From: an uncultured Eubacteriales bacterium
GTDB lineage: Bacteria > Bacillota > Clostridia > Oscillospirales > Oscillospiraceae
Assembly (NCBI GenBank): GCA_900556935.1
Contig: USQL01000003.1
Coordinates: forward strand, 1 to 43,137
DNA: 43,137 nt
Direction: 5' to 3'
Made by a program: the position numbers and the translations under genes. Within the stretch, counting starts at the first letter, position 1. Each line of letters starts with the position of its first letter. Of the stretch, positions 30,543 to 37,787 are shown piece by piece. The notes below the pieces were generated by a model, which worked only from the letters and a program-made list of their open reading frames with translations, was not told the DNA's origin and did not search any database.

Positions 30543-31817
30543 ATGAAGTATATCTATACCTGCTTTAAGTGCGGTTTCCCCATGGCTCTGGAGGAGGAGG
30601 ACTGCCCGGAATTCTGTCCTTCCTGCTCCGCACCGAAATCCCAGTATCTGGTAGAGCCCTGGCGCGGAAGCATTGAGAAGCGGCGGATTCATGTAGACCC
30701 CATCGGTCCGGATCCCAATTGGCCCAAGTATGACATCGCCTATCACCATCCAAAGCACTTCCCCTCCGGAACCCGTCACGGCCAGGTCCGCCGGTTTATC
30801 CGGTACTACACGGACTACGCCAAAACCCGGGAGTTCTATGAAAAGGTCTTCGACTGGGATACGGTTCCCATTGAAGCGGACAAGGATAAGGCCCGCCCCA
30901 CGCTGCTGTGCGCCACCGGTCCGGGCTTTCCGAATTGGGAGCCCCGCTTTGGCTCCACGGGCTATGGCTTCCTGAAGCCCGAAGAGGCCGATCCCACCGG
31001 AAAGCGGCCTCAGTTTGTGGTAGAGGTGGACGACATTGACGCTGTCTGCGGCAAGGTCGGCGCACTCGGCGGAAAGGTGCTCCGGGAGAAATATACGGAG
31101 GACGGCAAGCTGTATGCCGCCCTGGAGGACACGGAGGGCAACCCCTTCCTGATCTGGCAGACTCCCACGGATGTCACCTTCCGGGAGCCGGAGTCCCAGA
31201 CCTACTACAAGTGGGACCGCACCAATCCCTGGAAATACGACCGGATGTATCAGTCCAGCTTCGACCCCACCTCCCGATATCCCTATCGGGCCCCGAAGAA
31301 ATACACCCGTAAAACCCTGCATGGCCGCCCCAGATTCGGCACCATTTATTATCACACCGGCAATTTCAAGCAGTTCCAGAAGTTCTGGATTGACTTGTTC
31401 GGCTGGGATTTCTTTGAGCTGCCCGCCGCTGTCGGCGGCAAGAAGCCCGGCGACCCCAACCCCGGCTGCCTGATTGCCACCGGCCCCAGCTATGAAACCT
31501 GGGAGGGCTGCGTACCCGGCCACATGAATATGAGCTGCTATTCCTGCGAGGATGCGGAGCTTCCTCCCGTCAGCTTCGGGCAGGAAATCCATATGGATGT
31601 GCCCATTGCCATGACCGCCGCCGAGGTTGCCAATTTCTTCGGCAAGGTTGGCGATGACGTTCCGAAATTCGACAGCGCCAACTGGTTTGCGACCTTTACC
31701 GTCTGGGACCCCAGCGGAAACAAGATTGTCCTCTCCAAGTGCCCGGATTCCAGAACCTGGGACGAGGCGGAGGCAGGCTGGGACACCTGGGATCCCAAGC
31801 TGTTTGGCTCCATCTGA
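30543..31817 (+). CDS. Rubredoxin/zinc-ribbon plus double-VOC-domain protein, copy 1
   Basis: A 424-residue protein. The N terminus has four cysteines, C7xxC10...C25xxC28, with the rubredoxin-like ending CPSCSAPKSQY and an extra C21. A conserved linker follows (RRIHVDPIGPDPNW, His-rich HHPKHFPSGTRHGQVR). VOC domain 1 starts near residue 79 (YYTDYAKTREFYEKVFDWD ... LEDTEGNPFLIWQTP) and VOC domain 2 near 260 (LHGRPRFGTIYYHTGNFKQFQKFWIDLFGWD ... DPSGNKIVLSKCPDSRTW). VOC-fold enzymes are metal-dependent isomerases, lyases or oxygenases; I cannot assign the four metal ligands. No signal peptide, so cytoplasmic. The start is fixed by AAAGGAGG before ATG 30543, although the frame extends upstream. 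The most divergent of three tandem paralogues. Function unknown. Confidence 0.8.
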   Translation: MKYIYTCFKCGFPMALEEEDCPEFCPSCSAPKSQYLVEPWRGSIEKRRIHVDPIGPDPNWPKYDIAYHHPKHFPSGTRHGQVRRFIRYYTDYAKTREFYEKVFDWDTVPIEADKDKARPTLLCATGPGFPNWEPRFGSTGYGFLKPEEADPTGKRPQFVVEVDDIDAVCGKVGALGGKVLREKYTEDGKLYAALEDTEGNPFLIWQTPTDVTFREPESQTYYKWDRTNPWKYDRMYQSSFDPTSRYPYRAPKKYTRKTLHGRPRFGTIYYHTGNFKQFQKFWIDLFGWDFFELPAAVGGKKPGDPNPGCLIATGPSYETWEGCVPGHMNMSCYSCEDAELPPVSFGQEIHMDVPIAMTAAEVANFFGKVGDDVPKFDSANWFATFTVWDPSGNKIVLSKCPDSRTWDEAEAGWDTWDPKLFGSI

Positions 31818-31869
31818 TTCAATTACGCGCAGCCGGGCGGCGCGGATGTGCCGCCGGAAGGCTGCTGCG

Positions 31870-31907
31870 TTCCGGAAGACTCTAAAACCCCTTGGAGTCT
31901 TCCGGAA
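31870..31907. other. Hairpin between VOC genes 1 and 2
   Basis: TTCCGGAAGACTC pairs perfectly with GAGTCTTCCGGAA (13 bp, 12-nt loop), preceded by another GC-rich stem at about 31829-31868. No U-run, so not a standard terminator; likely an mRNA stability or processing element. Confidence 0.6.
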
Positions 31908-31979
31908 ATGACAAAACAATGGACGCACCCGGCGGTATGCCTGGTGTTCCAAATAAAAATAAAAGGAAGGACATGTACC

Positions 31980-33263
31980 ATGAGAAAAATCTACACCTGC
32001 TTTACCTGCGGCACAGCGTACGATCTTGAAGAGGAACTGGCACCGGATGTCTGCCCGTATTGCGGCAAGAGCGTCATTTTTGAGGAGCCCTTCGTCACCA
32101 GCTTTGATGACCGCCGCATCCACGTGGACCCCATTCTGCCGGATCCCAACTGGGACAAATACGATGTCTCCTTCCACCATGCAAAGGCGTTTCCGGCCCA
32201 TTCCCGCCATGGTCAGATTCGCAGAGCCGTTCTTGCCTATGATGATCCAGCTCTGGCCAAGAAATACTATGAGGATGTGTTTGGCTGGGATATCGTTCCT
32301 GCAAAAAATGAAACCGCCGATGATCCAGATCCCCTTTACTTCTGCGCCACCGGCGACGGCTGGGATAATTGGGAGCCCATGTTCCCCTCCTTCACCTATG
32401 CCTATCTGGAATCCAAGAAAAAGGATCCCACCCATCGGCATCCGAAGATTGTTGTCGAAGTAGACTCCCTGGATGAGATTCTGAAGCGGGTACCCGCCAA
32501 CGGCGGCAAGGTCCTGCGGGATAAATTCCTGAATGTGGAGGGCGTTGCCTACGCGGTTCTGGAGGATACGGAGGGCAATCCCTTCTACGTCACCCAAACT
32601 CCGGACAATCTGGACTGGAGCGCCCCGGAGAACCAGGTCAACTACGATGTCCGGGAGTACCCCCAGATGTACCGGGAGGGCCTGAAGCACCAGGGGAAGG
32701 TCCCCGAATACATTGGCCGTCCCCCCAAGAAGTTCCCGGAGAAGGACCTCCATGGCCGTCTGCGCTTCGGCACCATGTACTACAAGGACCTTCGCCGCTG
32801 GCAGAAGTTCTGGGTGGACCTGTTCGGCTGGGATATGATTGAGCTGCCCGGAAGCGCGGGCGGCAAGCGGGAGGGCGCGGAGAACCCCACCCTGATTGTG
32901 GCCACCGGCCCCAGCTACTACGACTACGAGGGATTGGTTCCCGGCCATATGAATATTATGGCCGCCTACACCGATCAGGAAGTGGTTCCTGATATCGAGT
33001 TTGTTATTGAGATTCGTATGACCGAGAGCCCCAAGGTGACTGTGGATAAAATTCTCGCCTTCGGCGGTAAGCTCATCGGTGAGATTCCCGAGGCCGACAA
33101 CTGGGCCAGCATGTTCCCTGTGGCCGACCCCTTTGGCAATGTCTACAAGCTGTGGAAGTGCCCGGATACCCGCACCTGGACCGATCCCGAGTCCGGCTGG
33201 AAGGGTATGAGCGAGGAGCACATTGACAAGCTCTCCCTGTTCTGGTCCCCCAAGAGCTTTTAA
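31980..33263 (+). CDS. Rubredoxin/zinc-ribbon plus double-VOC-domain protein, copy 2
   Basis: A 427-residue paralogue of the gene before it. Cysteines C7xxC10 and C25xxC28 in YTCFTCGTAYDLEEE...CPYCGKS; linker RRIHVDPILPDPNWDKYD; VOC domain 1 from SRHGQIRRA with DPALAKKYYEDVFGWD and LEDTEGNPFYVTQTP; VOC domain 2 from LHGRLRFGTMYYKD with KFWVDLFGWDMIELP and VADPFGNVYKLWKCPDTRTW. C-terminal SEEHIDKLSLFW is shared with copy 3. RBS AGGAAGGA before ATG 31980. Closer to copy 3 than to copy 1. Same inferred cytoplasmic location and unknown reaction. Confidence 0.8.
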   Translation: MRKIYTCFTCGTAYDLEEELAPDVCPYCGKSVIFEEPFVTSFDDRRIHVDPILPDPNWDKYDVSFHHAKAFPAHSRHGQIRRAVLAYDDPALAKKYYEDVFGWDIVPAKNETADDPDPLYFCATGDGWDNWEPMFPSFTYAYLESKKKDPTHRHPKIVVEVDSLDEILKRVPANGGKVLRDKFLNVEGVAYAVLEDTEGNPFYVTQTPDNLDWSAPENQVNYDVREYPQMYREGLKHQGKVPEYIGRPPKKFPEKDLHGRLRFGTMYYKDLRRWQKFWVDLFGWDMIELPGSAGGKREGAENPTLIVATGPSYYDYEGLVPGHMNIMAAYTDQEVVPDIEFVIEIRMTESPKVTVDKILAFGGKLIGEIPEADNWASMFPVADPFGNVYKLWKCPDTRTWTDPESGWKGMSEEHIDKLSLFWSPKSF

Positions 33264-33287
33264 TTTCGATTCCATCCTATTACTGCA

Positions 33288-33315
33288 CCGGGGCTTCCGC
33301 GTCGCGGAGGCCCCG
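33288..33315. other. Hairpin between VOC genes 2 and 3
   Basis: CCGGGGCTTCCGC and GCGGAGGCCCCGG form a near-perfect stem with a GTC loop and no U-run. It repeats the arrangement seen between genes 1 and 2. Confidence 0.6.
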
Positions 33316-33353
33316 GAAGAAAACACACTCATTTTTAAAAAGGAGTTTTTTAT

Positions 33354-34625
33354 ATGGCAAAGGTCATTCAAACCTGCTATACCTGCGGTTCCGCCTGGGA
33401 CCTGGAAGAGGCGGATGCCGTCAAGGTATGCCCCTACTGCGCGTCCTCTATCCTGTTTGAGGAGCCCTTCATCGACGATTTCCAGAACCGCCGCATTCAT
33501 GTAGACCCAGCGGAGCCCGATCCCAACATCGATCCCTATGATATTTCCTTCCATCCCTGCAGACAGTTCCCGGCCCACAGCCGTCACGGACAGGTCCGTT
33601 GGTCTGTGGTTCCCTATGACGACGCTGCTCTTGCAAAAAAGTTCTTCACCGAAGTATTTGGCTGGGACATTGTAAACGCCAAGGGCGCTTTCGGAAGTGA
33701 CCCGCTGATGTTTGCCGCTACCGGCCCGGGCTGGGACAACTGGGAGCCCATGTTCCCCTCCTTTAACTATACCTATCTGAAGAAAAAGAACGCGGGCGGT
33801 GTCAACCCCAAGATTATCGTTGAGGTCAACAGCATTGCCGATATCTGCAAAGCCGTGGTTCCCTACGGGGGTAAGGTTCTGACCGAGCCCTATACTAATG
33901 AGGAGGGCAAGCTGTACGCCGTTCTGGAAGACTCTGAGGGCAACCCCTTCTATGTTACCCAGACGCCTGACGACCTGGACTGGAACGCCCCTGAGAACCA
34001 GAACAACTGGGATGTCCGCGAGTACCCCCAGATGTACCGCAACGGTGTGAAAAATCAGGGCCCCATCCCGGAGTATATCGGCCGTCGGCCCAAGACCTTC
34101 CCGCCGAAGGACCTGCATGGACGGATGCGTTTTGGCATTATGGGCTATAAGGATTTCAAGCGCTATCAGAAGTTCTGGGTGGACCTGTTCGGCTGGGACA
34201 TGATTGAACTGCCCGAGACCGCGGGCGGCAAGCCCCTGGGCGATCCGCACCCCAGCCTGCTGATTGCCACCGGCCCCAGCTACTATGACTACGAGGGCCT
34301 GGTCCCCGGCCACATGAACTTCATGGCCCACTATGACGAGGGTGATCTGCGGGAAATTTCCTTCATGGTGGAAATCCATATGGATCAGCCGCCGAAGACC
34401 ACGGTGGATGAGATTGTTGCCCTGGGCGGCAAGCTCATCGGCGAGATGCCCGAAAAGGACACCTGGTCCAGCGCCTTCCCCGTTTCCGACCCCTTTGGCA
34501 ATATCTACACCCTGTGGAAGGTTCCTCCCACGAGAACCTGGACCGACCCCGAGTCCGGCTACGAGGGCATGAGCGAGGAGCACATTGACAAGCTCTCCCT
34601 GTTCTGGCCGAAGAAGGATTTCTGA
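33354..34625 (+). CDS. Rubredoxin/zinc-ribbon plus double-VOC-domain protein, copy 3
   Basis: A 423-residue paralogue: C8xxC11 and C26xxC29 (QTCYTCGSAWDLEEA...CPYCASS), linker RRIHVDPAEPDPNIDPYD, VOC domain 1 from SRHGQVRWS (ALAKKFFTEVFGWD; LEDSEGNPFYVTQTP), VOC domain 2 from LHGRMRFGIMGYKD (KFWVDLFGWDMIELP; VSDPFGNIYTLWKVPPTRTW). RBS AAGGAG eight bases before ATG. Its last codons share a 39-base identical run with copy 2, pointing to recent duplication or gene conversion. A terminator closes the array after this gene, so the three genes are probably one transcript. Confidence 0.8.
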   Translation: MAKVIQTCYTCGSAWDLEEADAVKVCPYCASSILFEEPFIDDFQNRRIHVDPAEPDPNIDPYDISFHPCRQFPAHSRHGQVRWSVVPYDDAALAKKFFTEVFGWDIVNAKGAFGSDPLMFAATGPGWDNWEPMFPSFNYTYLKKKNAGGVNPKIIVEVNSIADICKAVVPYGGKVLTEPYTNEEGKLYAVLEDSEGNPFYVTQTPDDLDWNAPENQNNWDVREYPQMYRNGVKNQGPIPEYIGRRPKTFPPKDLHGRMRFGIMGYKDFKRYQKFWVDLFGWDMIELPETAGGKPLGDPHPSLLIATGPSYYDYEGLVPGHMNFMAHYDEGDLREISFMVEIHMDQPPKTTVDEIVALGGKLIGEMPEKDTWSSAFPVSDPFGNIYTLWKVPPTRTWTDPESGYEGMSEEHIDKLSLFWPKKDF

Positions 34626-34658
34626 TTTTCAACAATAGGGCTGCGAACAGTAAACTTT

Positions 34659-35013
34659 GGGGCTGTTAAATAACCCCAAAAGCAAATCGCAGACTCTTTC
34701 AAGAAACGGAAAGGGTCTGCTTTTTCTTACCCATCAAGGCTGTGGATAACTTTTTGGCAAAAAATGCGCACACCAGCCACAACCGGAGAAAATTCGTCTT
34801 TCTTCGGCAGTTTTTGGGGGCTATTCATCCAGCAGCCTTGGCCGGATTGGCCTTTGCTAATTTGCTCAAATGGTACTTGTGCAGGTTAAAACCGCAGCTT
34901 ATCAGGGCAATCTCCAAAATTGCCTTGTTTATGCCCCTTCTTCGGAACCGCTCGTATCCTCGGTTCGCCTTTATTTCGCCGTAAGTCCCTTCGGATTGTA
35001 TAGATCGGTTCAT
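34659..35013. mobile_element. Remnant of an IS1182-type insertion sequence (3' transposase end and possible terminus)
   Basis: The minus-strand frame 35013-34825 encodes a transposase C terminus. GGGGCTGTTAAATAA at 34659 matches 13 of 15 bases of the MITE terminus at 6174, so it is the likely outer end of this IS. Most of the element, including the DDE core, is missing. Confidence 0.45.
34689..34727 (+). terminator. Terminator after the VOC array
   Basis: GCAGACTCTTTC pairs with GGAAAGGGTCTGC (34689-34720), followed by TTTTTCTT. Confidence 0.75.
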
Positions 35014-35109
35014 CCCCGTGGCCTCGGAAAGCTCCGCCTGGGTCATCCCCTTGGCCTTGCGCTGCTTCTTGACGGTTTCCGCCAAAAGATCGAAAGAAAA
35101 TGTCTTCAT
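34825..35109 (-). pseudogene. Chimeric remnant: XRE HTH N terminus joined to IS1182-type transposase C terminus
   Basis: A 94-codon frame in two unrelated parts. Residues 1-32 (KTFSFDLLAETVKKQRKAKGMTQAELSEATG) are helices 1-2 of a Cro/CI HTH and break off at helix 3. From residue 33, MNRSIQSEGTYGEIK, RRRGINKAILEIALISCGFNLHKYH matches the C terminus of IS1182-family transposases. ATGMNRS-like sequence occurs naturally in both families, so recombination at that microhomology explains the in-frame join. An RBS (AAGGAG) and operator-like palindrome upstream come from the old regulator gene. Unlikely to function as either protein. Confidence 0.65.
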
Positions 35110-35140
35110 GGATAGACTCCTTCTAATAGGAGGCTACGAA

Positions 35141-35159
35141 ATGATATTAAAAATATCAT
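35141..35159. promoter_or_regulatory. Palindromic operator-like site
   Basis: ATGATATT-AAA-AATATCAT, a perfect 8-bp inverted repeat 32 bp upstream of the truncated XRE frame; probably its former autoregulatory site. Confidence 0.45.
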
Positions 35160-35177
35160 AACGCTGCATCGATGGCG

Positions 35178-35207
35178 AAAAGGGCAGGCCCTCCTCATCC
35201 ATGCCCT
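35178..35207 (-). terminator. Weak terminator after the kinase operon
   Basis: AGGGCA pairs with TGCCCT (35207-35202 and 35186-35181) followed by TTTTC on the minus strand, just after the kinase stop. Confidence 0.4.
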
Positions 35208-35214
35208 CCGCCTA

Positions 35215-37461
35215 TCAACCGTTCCAGGGCCTTACAGAGGCAATGGCCTGATTGTAAAGGGACACCACCGTATCTTTGTTGGCAGCATTGAACATGCAGG
35301 CCACCAGATAGCATTCCCCGTTGATCATTGCCGCGGCGCAGCTGAAATTCTTGTTGGAGATGGTAAAGTCATAGGCCAGCCATTCCGCCCCGCCGGAGGA
35401 GAAGGTGTAGGTTTCGTTATTGGTGCCGCTGACCCGCTTGTTGTAATTGATCACGTCCTCCGGCGAATACAGGCCATATTCATAGGCCTTGCCGACCTCT
35501 ACGGCGCAGCCCTCTCCGATGGGGGCGTTTCGGTCTGCCTGGGTGGGGTAGAGGATCAGCTCGTGAACGGTGCCGACGCCGTTTACATTCATCTCCACCT
35601 CTATATCCGCCCCGCCACCCTGGGCCAGGGCGCTGTCCGCGATCACCTTGATACCGGCACGCTCCGCATAATACACCTGATGGGTGATGTTGGGAGCGCC
35701 CTTGCTGCGGAAAGACCGGATGACGGTTTGAAGTTCCGACGCCGCGGCCTCGTCGCCTTTGGGATAGACAGCAATGAGGAAATAACAGCCGCAGCCGTAG
35801 CCCTCTACCGCCATGACGACCATTTCCATGTCGGTGCCGTCAATGTCCGTGGCCTCAAAGTAGATCTGGTAGGCATCCGCATTTCCCACACGGTCCGGCC
35901 CGGCGGTCAATATTCGATAGTCTTGGACCTTCCATTTTTCCATCATGGTGGCAACGACGGCCTCCCGCTGGGATTCTACATCGGAAAGGTCATAAATAGG
36001 ACCGTCAATGATCCAATAATAGTCTGCCACAATGCCCCGTCTCTTTTGCTCATCGATAAAGATGAGATCGGTGGTGGAGGCCATATAGCTTTCGGGAACT
36101 TGGATGGTGGCATTGAGATTCCCCAACTCCCACTCTTCCATTTTAGCAGCCGGTTCCGTGCTCTGGGTGGTGGGGACTGTGGCATCTGCCGCCTGGGTGG
36201 GCATGATGCCGGTGGTCGGCTGTTCAATCGCTGGGGTGCTGCCGCTGACGGTAGGCGTTGTTTTTTTGCCGCCGGAGAGGGCAATGGGCAGGATGACGCA
36301 CAGGGCGATCAGCGCCAGCACCCCGCCGGCGGACACAAAGGCGATGGTGGGGTTGGCCTTCAGATAGGAAAGCAGCCTGGAAACTACGGAGGGCTTTTCT
36401 TGATTGGGTGCCACGTCTTGTGGAATCGGATTTTTGTAGACGCTCTTCCCGGAAGCGGTGGCCCTGGCCCGCTTGCTGACCTCTGCTACTTGATCCTGTA
36501 GAGAGGGGCGGCCATTCAGGGCCCAGAGGAAGGCTTCCATGTTTGAAAACCGGTCCTGGGTCCTTACGGCCAGGGCCTTCATAATGGCGTTTTCCGCAGA
36601 ACCCGGAATGGAGACCCCCAGCTCGGAGGGGGATTTGATCCGGTCGCCGTGGATGCGCTCAATAGAGTCCGGCGGCAGCTGCCCGGTAATGCAGCGGTAC
36701 AGCGTGGCGCCCATGGCGTATACGTCCGTCCAGGGCCCCTGGTTGCCGTGGCTGGAGTATTGCTCCTCCGGGGCGTAGCCGTGCTTTAAAATGACCGACA
36801 CGCTTTTCCCGTCGCCGGAGGCAAATCTGGCAGCGCCAAAATCCAACAGGCGGCTTTCGCCCTTGGCGGTGATGTAAATGTTGTCCGGGCTGATGTCCCG
36901 GTGCAGCAGGTGCATCCCATGGACCTGGACCAGGGCCTCCATAATGGGCTGTAGGAAGGTGAGGGCCTGGCTGTAGGGAATTTTTCCGCCGTTCTTTTCC
37001 AGATATGCTTTGAGACTCATGCCGTCAATATATTCCATGACGAAATAGGCCGTGCCGTTTTCCTTGAAATAGTTCTGCACCGAGACGATATTGGGGGTGC
37101 TTTGCAGCTTGGCAAGGATTTTCGCCTCCTCCAAAAACCGCTCCATGCCATACTTGTAGTCCTCCTCCACACGTCCGGTCAGGGCCACACTGTAGCGGTC
37201 GGCGTGGCGTGTGGCCAGTGCGGAGGGCATATATTCTTTGATGGCGACTTTGATTTCCAGGGTCAGATCATACCCAAGATAAGTGATGCCAAAGCCGCCG
37301 ATGCCCAGCACCTTTCCAAGCAAATATCTGCCGTTTAAAATGGTCCCCAGGGGTAGGGCCAGGTAGGGCTGCTCCTGGTTTTCGTCAAAGCCGCAGCGGG
37401 GACAACGCTGCCCCGGCTCCTTTTCCGTAAAGCAGCCATAACAAATACGTTCCGGATTCAT
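35215..37461 (-). CDS. Transmembrane Ser/Thr protein kinase with zinc-ribbon N terminus
   Basis: A 748-residue kinase. A zinc ribbon comes first (C7xxC10...C20xxC23), then a Hanks-type kinase domain (about 40-310): GIGGFG loop, K75 in VAIK, HRD with D189 (HRDISPDN), DFG with D207, APE (YAPEEQY). Then a cytoplasmic linker, one transmembrane segment (371-397), a Thr/Pro-rich stalk and a large extracytoplasmic domain (about 430-748) without PASTA repeats. The outer domain has no family I recognise. ATG 37461 has AAGGAGG at seven bases and overlaps the preceding stop by ATGA. Last gene of an operon encoding FHA proteins and a PP2C phosphatase; it should phosphorylate Thr residues recognised by those FHA domains. 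Confidence 0.92.
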   Translation of the reverse strand: MNPERICYGCFTEKEPGQRCPRCGFDENQEQPYLALPLGTILNGRYLLGKVLGIGGFGITYLGYDLTLEIKVAIKEYMPSALATRHADRYSVALTGRVEEDYKYGMERFLEEAKILAKLQSTPNIVSVQNYFKENGTAYFVMEYIDGMSLKAYLEKNGGKIPYSQALTFLQPIMEALVQVHGMHLLHRDISPDNIYITAKGESRLLDFGAARFASGDGKSVSVILKHGYAPEEQYSSHGNQGPWTDVYAMGATLYRCITGQLPPDSIERIHGDRIKSPSELGVSIPGSAENAIMKALAVRTQDRFSNMEAFLWALNGRPSLQDQVAEVSKRARATASGKSVYKNPIPQDVAPNQEKPSVVSRLLSYLKANPTIAFVSAGGVLALIALCVILPIALSGGKKTTPTVSGSTPAIEQPTTGIMPTQAADATVPTTQSTEPAAKMEEWELGNLNATIQVPESYMASTTDLIFIDEQKRRGIVADYYWIIDGPIYDLSDVESQREAVVATMMEKWKVQDYRILTAGPDRVGNADAYQIYFEATDIDGTDMEMVVMAVEGYGCGCYFLIAVYPKGDEAAASELQTVIRSFRSKGAPNITHQVYYAERAGIKVIADSALAQGGGADIEVEMNVNGVGTVHELILYPTQADRNAPIGEGCAVEVGKAYEYGLYSPEDVINYNKRVSGTNNETYTFSSGGAEWLAYDFTISNKNFSCAAAMINGECYLVACMFNAANKDTVVSLYNQAIASVRPWNG

Positions 37462-37781
37462 GGAACCACCTCCTTGATTTCCGCAATGACGAAAAGCTCC
37501 TCCGATACCTGCCGCACTCGATGGGCATGCCGCAGGACCAGCGCCTCCAGCCATTGTTTGCTGTCAGCCGCCTTGAGAAACTCGATTTGTACCTCCAGGG
37601 GCTCGATGTAAAAGGTCCCCTCGTAGGCAAGCAGGCCTTCTCCCGCCGCCGGCACCGGAAGCGCCCGGGGCTCGGTCATGCTGCCGTCCCTTGACAGGTG
37701 GAAGATGGCCGTCAGCTCCCGCCCGGCGGCATCCGCCGGGGCCTGCTGTATTTTCCCGTTTTTTAAGCAATACGCTGCCAT
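37458..37781 (-). CDS. Small protein of unknown function in the phosphothreonine operon
   Basis: A 107-residue soluble protein (AAYCLKNGKIQQAPADAAGRELTAIFHLSRDG ... FYIEPLEVQIEFLKAADSKQWLEALVLRHAHRVRQVSEELFVIAEIKEVVP). No membrane segment. The pattern of short strands could be a small beta domain; no family recognised. AAGGAG about nine bases before ATG overlaps the end of the protease gene, and its own stop overlaps the kinase start. Such tight packing implies a role with the kinase or protease, perhaps as adaptor or substrate; that is inference from position only. Confidence 0.7.
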   Translation of the reverse strand: MAAYCLKNGKIQQAPADAAGRELTAIFHLSRDGSMTEPRALPVPAAGEGLLAYEGTFYIEPLEVQIEFLKAADSKQWLEALVLRHAHRVRQVSEELFVIAEIKEVVP

Positions 37782-37787
37782 GATCGT

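Noticed and set aside
30453..34583. A 1376-codon open frame on the minus strand across the whole VOC array
   Set aside because: It is antisense to three genes with strong RBSs and conserved protein motifs. Its translation is low-complexity Gly/Val/Leu-rich, repeats in step with the tandem paralogues, and has no recognisable domain. It arises from codon bias of the sense genes.
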